Under the pieces are notes generated by a model. The model had not been told where the DNA came from, made no database searches, and saw only the letters and a list, made by a program, of their open reading frames with translations. From positions 2,358,501-2,422,500 of the forward strand of contig NZ_CP111079.1 in the NCBI RefSeq assembly GCF_026278245.1: a stretch of 64,000 bases of DNA. Direction: 5' to 3'. Of this stretch, positions 58,233-64,000 are shown piece after piece (position 1 is the stretch's first letter; every line of letters begins with the position of its first letter). A program made the position numbers and the translations under genes. Source of the DNA: Pontibacter kalidii (GTDB taxonomy: Bacteria > Bacteroidota > Bacteroidia > Cytophagales > Hymenobacteraceae).

Positions 58233-58827
58233 TTATACCCGTGCTTTTTTGATACGCGGATAATGTTTGGCAGCTTCGACCAGATTCATGAAAGCAACCA
58301 GATTATCCTCAAACCTTTTGGCTAGCGCTGCATCCGCAATAGTGCCATCTGTCGTAAATGCCTCGTGTGCTGTGGCTAACGAAAACATATTAAGATAACC
58401 CTCGCGCCAAGATGCTCTAAAGGCACTCGAAAGGACCACAGGCCTTTGTTTCCGCCCCCATGGAGGGAGAGGCTGACAGAAGCAAGGCATGGCGCTCACT
58501 GAAAGGCTGCGGCCGGAACCTGGATACCCAATCGATCGCATTCTTCAGAAACCCTGATATGGAGCCATTGTACTCCGGCGATGTAACGATAAATGCATCC
58601 GTTTGCCAGAAGCCTCCTGCAGAACTCCTCTGCCCCTGCTGGGTATCCGTTATCTGTTTCCTCATCCTGGTTGAAAGAAGGAACGTCAACCTCGCTCATC
58701 TCTGCGAAATCTACCTCCCTCCCTTTTCTTCGATTACGTGTGTTGCTAACTGTGACAGTCGCGTATTGAGCGAGTCATCCCGTAGCGATGCTGAAAAAAC
58801 AAGGTAGCCTAATTGCTTTTCGGCCAT
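58233..58827 (-). pseudogene. NADPH-dependent FMN reductase, multiply frameshifted
   Basis: From ATG at 58827 the frame reads MAEKQLGYLVFSASLRDDSL...HVIEEKGG, then must change frame near 58735 to give DFAEMSEVDVPSFNQDEETD, again near 58600 to give DAFIVTSPEYNGSISGFLKN, again near 58455 (after SASPSMG) and again near 58400 to give NMFSLATAHEAFTTDGTIAD and the end VEAAKHYPRIKKARV. All parts of a 195-residue SsuE/ArsH-like flavodoxin-fold reductase are there, including the FMN loop SPEYNG, but at least four 1-nt changes break it. Confidence 0.85.
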
Positions 58828-58925
58828 CTTATCTCCGTTTAGTGTGAGGCGGTATGTCCATCAAGTATAAATTATTCACCTGTCGCAAACAGGCGTTCAG
58901 TTGCGAAGAGAACCACAAATAACTT

Positions 58926-59687
58926 TTACTGAACGCTTAGCCCGCCATCTATTACCTGGGTTGTACCGGTTATAAAACGGCTCTCATCACTGGCCAGAAA
59001 CAAGACCAGTTGTGCAATCTCATCAGGGGCCGCATACCTGCCGAGCGGAATTGTTTTTTCCAGTTCTTTTTTGGCTGCTTCGCCCTGGCCCGGCGCAAAA
59101 CCCTCCTCCAGGGAGCGCATCATTCGGTTATCAACCGGTGAGGGGTGCACCGAGTTCACCCGTATCTTTCGGGGCGCAGCCTCTACTGCCACAGCCCGCA
59201 TAATGCCTACGACGGCATGCTTACTGGTGATGTAGGCACTTACATTGGGGCTGCCGTTGATCCCCGCCACGGATGAGGTATTGATGATACTGCCCCCATC
59301 ATTCATTTGCGGTAATACATACTTCACGCCAAGCCAGGCGCCTTTCACATTGACCGCGATTACCTTGTCAAACATCTCTTCAGGGTACTCGACAATCGGC
59401 TTTACCACTCCTTCAATGCCGGCGTTGTTGAAGAACACATCGATCTTGCCATATGCCTTGACAGTAGCATCCACATAGCGCTGCACGTCTTCCGATCTGG
59501 AAACATCAGCAACACTATACTGCACATTATCGCTGCCCAGTTCTTCGACAGCCTTTTTCAGCGCGTCCTCGTTCAGGTCGACCAGCATGACCCTGGCCCC
59601 TTCCTCTAAAAACAGCCTGGCTGTGGTTGTCCCGATACTGCCGGCACCACCCGTAATGACGGCAACTTTATTTTCTAGTTTATTCAT
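58926..59687 (-). CDS. Short-chain dehydrogenase/reductase (glucose-1-dehydrogenase-like)
   Basis: 253 residues. TGGAGSIGTTTARLF (TGxxxGxG), VDLNED, NNAGIEG, catalytic Ser in NTSSVAGINGS, and SAYITSKHAV (Y-x-x-x-K). C-terminal FITGTTQVIDGGLSVQ is standard. Substrate unknown; best described as an NAD(P)-dependent alcohol or sugar dehydrogenase. It stands directly upstream of the frameshifted reductase on the same strand. Confidence 0.92.
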   Translation of the reverse strand: MNKLENKVAVITGGAGSIGTTTARLFLEEGARVMLVDLNEDALKKAVEELGSDNVQYSVADVSRSEDVQRYVDATVKAYGKIDVFFNNAGIEGVVKPIVEYPEEMFDKVIAVNVKGAWLGVKYVLPQMNDGGSIINTSSVAGINGSPNVSAYITSKHAVVGIMRAVAVEAAPRKIRVNSVHPSPVDNRMMRSLEEGFAPGQGEAAKKELEKTIPLGRYAAPDEIAQLVLFLASDESRFITGTTQVIDGGLSVQ

Positions 59688-59759
59688 AGCTTTTAACTTA
59701 GCATGTGATTCATGAAGAAATTATCCCCTGCAGCTTATATCCGGCTTATTGCACCTCGC

Positions 59760-59843
59760 ATCAGGAGCCATTTATTATACTTTAATGTATACGAGCCCCC
59801 TTTTTCAATGACGTGCAATAAAGTATAATAAATGGCTCCTGAT
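59760..59843. repeat. Perfect 25-bp inverted repeat with 34-nt loop
   Basis: The arms at 59760-59784 and 59819-59843 are exactly complementary (ATCAGGAGCCATTTATTATA... and its reverse complement). It is between the SDR start (59687) and a broken CMD gene. There is no T-run typical of a terminator beyond the arms. It could be a MITE-like or excised-element scar or a strong bidirectional hairpin. Confidence 0.85.
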
Positions 59844-59997
59844 CAGTTGGCAACAGGAGGCGCCTACCAACCTGTCTGGCGGCTTTAGAATCGAGCACTT
59901 GGGAAATGGCAGCCTGTTTTGCTCCTTTGGAAGGATGGCCACAGGGGTAACGGGTTCAGCACTGCCGCCCTGCTCAACCTAGCGCAGAATAAACGCT

Positions 59998-60400
59998 TTA
60001 AGTACCGGCGCCACTTGAACGGGCCAAAACAATGGGACGAGAACCCCAAGCTTTCCCCTCCTCAGGAGATTTTGCAGCAAAGGCATTCAGCACCCTGGCC
60101 GAGTAAATTAGCGCGGCACCGGCATTCAAGGCGACAGCGACGCACAACGCCTCTACAATTTCCTCGTGTGTAGCCGCCCTGCTTGATTACCGCATCGGTA
60201 TGAACGATGATACAACCTTCGCACTACCGGGTAGCGGCAACCGCAAGCGCAATCAACTCCCTAGCTTTGCCTCCCAGCAAATTAGTCTGGATTATGGCAT
60301 TGCTCAATGTACGGTACCCTTTCATGATTTCGCGGTTCGACCTTCCGATTTCCGCTATGGTTGCCAGCACCTGTTCCTAATATCCGCTCCGGTCAAGCAT
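59998..60400 (-). pseudogene. Carboxymuconolactone decarboxylase/AhpD-like gene, broken
   Basis: From ATG at 60400: MLDRSGY-stop-EQVLATIAEI, GRSNREIMKGYRTLSNAIIQ, KARELIALAVAATR-stop-CEGCIIVHTD, then after KQG one frame change gives ATHEEIVEALCVAVALNAGA and ALIYSARVLNAFAA. This covers a full CMD domain, with the CEGCIxxHT redox site (C-x-x-C) preserved. Two in-frame TAG codons (the first at 60377-60379) and one frameshift disable it. Intact relatives are peroxidase- or decarboxylase-like trimeric proteins. Confidence 0.8.
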
Positions 60401-60513
60401 CATAATGAGTGATCGTTAAAGTGAATGGGCCAGCTCCTGCCCTCAACAAGTACAGCCCCTTTAAACTATACGGCATCTGCCTGACCTCCAGCCTTTGTTG
60501 CAAGGGTGATGTT

Positions 60514-61092
60514 TCAGAATCGTTTGCCCACACCGAGGCCCATCGAGATGGTATCGTAGGCATCAGCGCGGCTGTCGTAGAAAATGGTGGGGGCAATATC
60601 CCAGTGCGAGCCAAACTCAATCTCATACTCCAATCCCACCCGAAACACGAACAGGTTCTCTTCCGGCTCAAACTCTATACCTGGTCCAGCTATCACGACC
60701 AGCCCCTTCCAGGGCTTCCAAAGGGCATCTAAGGTGAGTAGCACAGGGGTTTCGCGTTCCACGAAATTTTCGTTTTCGCGCTCCACTTCAAAGCTGATCA
60801 GTTCAATGTCGTTGTGCGAGCCGATGCCCCACGCTTCGCTGAACCAGTATTCAAAATCAAGCCCCAGCGAGGGCACAATGAGCGTGTTCCTGCCCTCTGA
60901 TGTGCTTGTTCCGATGTAGGTATGGTACATCATGACGCCTACACGCCAATGCCGGAACTCATGTGTCTCGGCAGGATGCTGGTTTTCAGTTTGACTGGTG
61001 CCTGCGTGGGTTTGGGCAGCGGCCGGCAATGTAGCGAGAAAGGTAACAGAAGCAACCAGCCCAAATTTCCATAATGTTCGAAGTATATTCAT
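60514..61092 (-). CDS. Outer-membrane beta-barrel hypothetical protein
   Basis: 192 residues with signal peptide (VASVTFLATLPAAAQ) and a mature protein of alternating strands: HWRVGVMMYHTYIGT, SLGLDFEYWFSEAWG, LDALWKPWKGLVVIAGPGIEF and the C-terminal SMGLGVGKRF with terminal Phe. It looks like a small eight-stranded OmpW/OmpA-type barrel. Function unknown. Confidence 0.72.
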   Translation of the reverse strand: MNILRTLWKFGLVASVTFLATLPAAAQTHAGTSQTENQHPAETHEFRHWRVGVMMYHTYIGTSTSEGRNTLIVPSLGLDFEYWFSEAWGIGSHNDIELISFEVERENENFVERETPVLLTLDALWKPWKGLVVIAGPGIEFEPEENLFVFRVGLEYEIEFGSHWDIAPTIFYDSRADAYDTISMGLGVGKRF

Positions 61093-61385
61093 TTTTCCAT
61101 AATCAGGTTGAAGACCACATTAAAAATTCAAGACTTAAGCAGTGGGAGAGGATGTGGAGCCAGATTTTGAATAGGGCAAAGAGAGCAGATAGCAAGGGCA
61201 GGCAAGACGGGACAAGCGAGAGGGAAATGAGTCATTTTAGGTCGAATTAGACTTAAAACTTTAGCACTCGTGTTAAGCTATTTCCAAAAGTTCGCCGTCA
61301 AATTCATAGATAAGAACTCCGTTATCGTGACGTAAGGCCGCCCCCCTCGATGCAGGCTTCAGGCAGCAACCCGAACGGAGAAGAT

Positions 61386-62168
61386 TTACCTATACACAAG
61401 GCCACCATCAATCAGAGGCGCCTGCCCTGTCATGTAATCTGAATCCGGGCCTGCCAGAAAAGAGACGAAAGCGGCCACATCCTCCGGCGTTTCTGCCCGG
61501 CCCAGAGCGATGCCTTCCACATATTTCTTATACGTTTCCCCGATGGGTGCCCCCGTGATCTCAGCCATTCGCCTGTCTATCTCCACCCACATATCCGTCC
61601 CGACAACACCAGGGCAATAGGCATTGACGGTGATGCCATCACTGGCAAGCTCTTTAGCCGCTGCCTGTGTAAGGGCACGCACAGCAAACTTAGTTGCCGA
61701 ATATATGCCTAACAGGGCAAAGCCTTCATGGCCGGCAATGGAGGAGGCGTTTATGATCTTGCCCTTTTGCCCGCGCTGCTTAAATTTTTTTGCGGCGGCC
61801 TGAATGCCCCACAATACACCCTGCACATTTACCTTCATGATGTTATCCACCTCTTCTGGTGTAAGATCCAATATGCCCTGTATGTTCGCGATACCCGCAT
61901 TATTTACGATGATGTTAAAATCGCCCAGCTCCCTCTCGGTATAATCAACAGCAGCAAATACATTATCACGGTCAGACACATCGGCTTTATAGATGACAGC
62001 CTCGCCGCCTGCCGCCTTTATCTCGTCAGCAACAGCTTGCATCTTCTCTTCATGGAGATCTACAATCGCAACTTTGGCACCTTCTTTTGCCAACCTTAAA
62101 GCGATAGCGCGGCCTATGCCCTGCCCCGCACCTGTAACCAGCGCTACCTTATTTTCCAGATTCTTCAT
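61386..62168 (-). CDS. SDR, acetoin (diacetyl) reductase-like
   Basis: 260 residues. [53 protein letters not shown] (Ser), [20 protein letters not shown] (Y-x-x-x-K), and [20 protein letters not shown], a stretch typical of the BudC/acetoin reductase branch, ending [15 protein letters not shown]. It probably interconverts diacetyl/acetoin/2,3-butanediol or a related keto-alcohol with NADH. No budA/B genes are in view. Confidence 0.88.
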   Translation of the reverse strand: MKNLENKVALVTGAGQGIGRAIALRLAKEGAKVAIVDLHEEKMQAVADEIKAAGGEAVIYKADVSDRDNVFAAVDYTERELGDFNIIVNNAGIANIQGILDLTPEEVDNIMKVNVQGVLWGIQAAAKKFKQRGQKGKIINASSIAGHEGFALLGIYSATKFAVRALTQAAAKELASDGITVNAYCPGVVGTDMWVEIDRRMAEITGAPIGETYKKYVEGIALGRAETPEDVAAFVSFLAGPDSDYMTGQAPLIDGGLVYR

Positions 62169-62536
62169 AACTGCAGCTTAATATTGATGGACAAACTCCA
62201 CCTGTAACACCCTGTAAATAACGTTCTTATAATTGGAACGTTGTAAAAAACAGTGTACCACTATTAAATTGAAGTTAAAGAGGATCTAATACTGAGTAGG
62301 GTATTAATTGACCGTTCCGGCCCCCATGGTGAGAATCTAAGAGGTTATACCACTGACGATGGTCTGCAATAAAATTATACAGCCTGGTTGTTTCGCTACC
62401 CTTTCAGTAGGGCCTTCACGTTCTACGTTTTTTGCTCTCCTAAGGGATCTTGGTTGCCAGTAGTAGCAGCTCAACCTGCCTTCTACCTAGCTTCTTAACA
62501 AAATGACAGGTGTTTTAACAGCAGTGTAGCTTGATC

Positions 62537-62573
62537 GTAAGGGCACTACTACCCTTTCGGGTCGTGCCCTTAC
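62537..62573 (+). terminator. Orphan terminator-like hairpin
   Basis: 10-bp stem GTAAGGGCAC / GTGCCCTTAC with a smaller internal ACCC-TTTC-GGGT stem, followed by TTCTTAC. No gene ends directly before it on either strand, so it may mark a small RNA or a lost gene. Confidence 0.5.
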
Positions 62574-62880
62574 TTCTTACTGCAGATCGTATAGTTGTCA
62601 TTTAGCTTTAAGCATGAAAAGAATTAGCTATATGAAGACACAATTAGTGCAGCAGGATCATAAAAGTTTGCCGATCTGCCAAAAGCGTACGTATGTTACA
62701 CCTTCTCTACGGTATATATGAGCAACCTGGCAGTTTCTCTGGCGAAAAACTGTATTTACCCTTAGAAAGTCAGCACACTAAGGATGAACCTGCCCCAAGC
62801 TTGGAGAAAGTATGAAATTGTCTTACCCTATTTGATGCATCTTCTGTGCTGGAGTGGTGTTAATAGCAGAACTGCTTATA

Positions 62881-62923
62881 ATAAGCCACGAACTGGTCCC
62901 TGCGGAAGCAGTTCGTGGCTTAT
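62881..62923. terminator. Hairpin downstream of the GH20-type gene
   Basis: Perfect 15-bp stem ATAAGCCACGAACTG / CAGTTCGTGGCTTAT with a 13-nt loop, 93 bp after the stop of the gene that ends at 63016. No long T-run on the minus strand. Probably a transcript 3' end. Confidence 0.6.
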
Positions 62924-63015
62924 CCGGTCCAAATCCTTATTGATTGTCCTGTATGCGCAGCCCCTTTACTGCCGTTTTGCAAAAGGAGCTCTTAAGCACC
63001 TTGCAAGAACTACGC

Positions 63016-64000
63016 TTACTGCACCACGTTAGTGGCTGGCTCTTGGCCTTTTAGATTTAGTGGGACGAAGGTGAACATCCACTTTACGGGGTTCTGCCAG
63101 TCCTTTCCCTTAAAGCTACCTACCGGCAGCTTCACCAGGACTGTGTTCCAGCCCTTCTTTACCGGCAATGCCACCGGCTCCCGGTACGAGTAGCCCTCAT
63201 CGAGAAGCGGTATTTCGGCATTTCCCTTCTGGCCAGCGCGTTTCCACTTCGGTGGCGAAACAAGTTTACCGTTCAGGAAGAGGGCACTGCCCCTGTCATC
63301 CCAAGTGCCATTGGCCGGGGAGTCGGAGTTGTAGGAGCGTGACAGGTCCTGAAAGCCAATCCAAAAATGCCCGATCGTATCTGTTTCGCTCCAGAACCGG
63401 GTGGTGGCGTACCAGGTGGTGTTTTCCGCCGGCTTCTCCAGCACGCCCTTTACGAGAGGGTCCCAGAAATGTCGCAGCACCACGGTGCCCCCTACCGCAT
63501 GGGCCTCAGGCTTTTTGCCTTTGAAGCTCTTTTTTTCGGGGGCAAAGGAGGCAGACAAATCCCCTTTGTTCTTATAGGGGCCGAAGAGTTGCCAGGTGAT
63601 ATCCGCCTGCGCCGCATAAGGGAAAGGCATACCGGAGAAATAAGATGTCTGGTGATCTGTTAGCCTGCCCTCAAACTCCCGGAACTCCTGCACGCGCTCT
63701 GGCTGGTTTACAGGAACGTTGGCAATCCAGCCGGGGTGGCCGCCCCCTTTCCAGCTGCGCTCGGCAAAGGCCAGTATGCCCGGATAAACCGGGTTGAGGC
63801 GCAGCACATCCTCCTGTTGCAGTACGTTGCGGTCGTTCCACACGCAAAGGGTGGCACCCAGCACGGTGTTGTCGCCCGCCACACGATCCCCTAGCTGCCG
63901 GCTGAAAATGGTCGTCACAGCCTCCAGCGGATCCATGTGGTTGAGGTAGAGATGGCGGGACTCGATATACGTAAGATTGGGATTCGTGGCCCCTTCCTGC
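63016..64000 (-). CDS. GH20-type beta-N-acetylhexosaminidase, C-terminal part
   Basis: The frame is open to the right edge; about 327 residues are visible. The sequence from the edge reads TNPNLTYIESRHLYLNHMDP, followed by VLGATLCVWNDRNV with the Trp-Asp segment, and PVYPGILAFAERSWKGGGHP, as in the C-terminal part of the catalytic barrel of Bacteroidota GH20 enzymes. A further C-terminal beta domain (about the last 180 residues: FWIGFQDLSRSYNSD, KKGWNTVLVKLPVGSF) would bind carbohydrate. The catalytic D-E pair must lie beyond the window. It releases terminal GlcNAc or GalNAc. Confidence 0.82.
   Translation of the reverse strand, partial: QEGATNPNLTYIESRHLYLNHMDPLEAVTTIFSRQLGDRVAGDNTVLGATLCVWNDRNVLQQEDVLRLNPVYPGILAFAERSWKGGGHPGWIANVPVNQPERVQEFREFEGRLTDHQTSYFSGMPFPYAAQADITWQLFGPYKNKGDLSASFAPEKKSFKGKKPEAHAVGGTVVLRHFWDPLVKGVLEKPAENTTWYATTRFWSETDTIGHFWIGFQDLSRSYNSDSPANGTWDDRGSALFLNGKLVSPPKWKRAGQKGNAEIPLLDEGYSYREPVALPVKKGWNTVLVKLPVGSFKGKDWQNPVKWMFTFVPLNLKGQEPATNVVQ

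Larger units (their letters stand above)
62169..63015. other. Long intergenic region with two hairpins
   Basis: 847 bp with no convincing gene; the 82-codon plus frame at 62784-63032 has no family features and overlaps the GH20 end. It contains a hairpin at 62537-62573 (GTAAGGGCAC / GTGCCCTTAC with inner ACCC/GGGT) and another at 62881-62923. Confidence 0.6.

Noticed and set aside
62784..63032. 82-codon plus-strand frame before the GH20-type gene
   Set aside because: It has no recognisable domain, crosses a perfect 15-bp hairpin and overlaps the GH20 end.

Overview
The window looks like a chromosomal segment of a Bacteroidota bacterium, most likely of the Cytophagales/Hymenobacteraceae type (Pontibacter-like; an inference from style, not a database match). 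Reasons: a SusC/SusD pair with a FecR/ECF-sigma system, a LytTR/LytS-type two-component pair, TAnnTTTG-type promoter elements, and no tRNA, rRNA, phage, transposase or CRISPR that I could see.

Layout. 1-5.5 kb: metal and membrane genes (cation efflux start, DoxX, porin, CxxC heavy-metal domain, CtaG, DUF2243, DUF302). 5.6-17.9 kb: a sulfur-redox island with two CstB-like persulfide dioxygenase/rhodanese proteins, a Crp/Fnr regulator, a TauE/SafE exporter, a rhodanese, a two-part YeeE/YedE transporter, an MFS carrier, a DoxX-DsrE fusion, a TlpA-like thioredoxin and a truncated DsrE. Five promoters in this island share one 44-bp design: a GTGA-N6-TCAC palindrome placed 26 bp before a TTTG box. 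The resident Crp/Fnr protein has the R-E-x-x-x-R recognition helix expected to read such sites, so this is probably its regulon. 18.0-32.3 kb: a polysaccharide-utilisation locus (ECF sigma, FecR, SusC with STN domain, SusD, GH63-like, GH2) continuing without a clear break into a small-molecule kinase and lysA. 33-34.6 kb: a PAS sensor split from a CZB-like tail by one TAG. 35-50.3 kb: M1, S9 and M24 peptidases around a complete four-step hydroxyproline catabolic operon with a divergent AraC regulator; together these could release and consume Pro/Hyp peptides such as those of collagen. 50.9-64 kb: DUF389, LytTR/LytS pair, PQQ-type sugar dehydrogenase, DcaP-like porin, two short-chain dehydrogenases, a beta-barrel protein and the C-terminal part of a GH20-type hexosaminidase.

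Gene decay is frequent. There are remnants of RidA, EamA permease, TrxB, DsrE, a vWA/DUF3520 protein, an NADPH-FMN reductase (several frameshifts) and a carboxymuconolactone decarboxylase. Two otherwise well-preserved genes (universal stress protein and PAS-CZB) are cut by single in-frame TAG codons. TAG also ends many intact genes here, so general recoding is unlikely.
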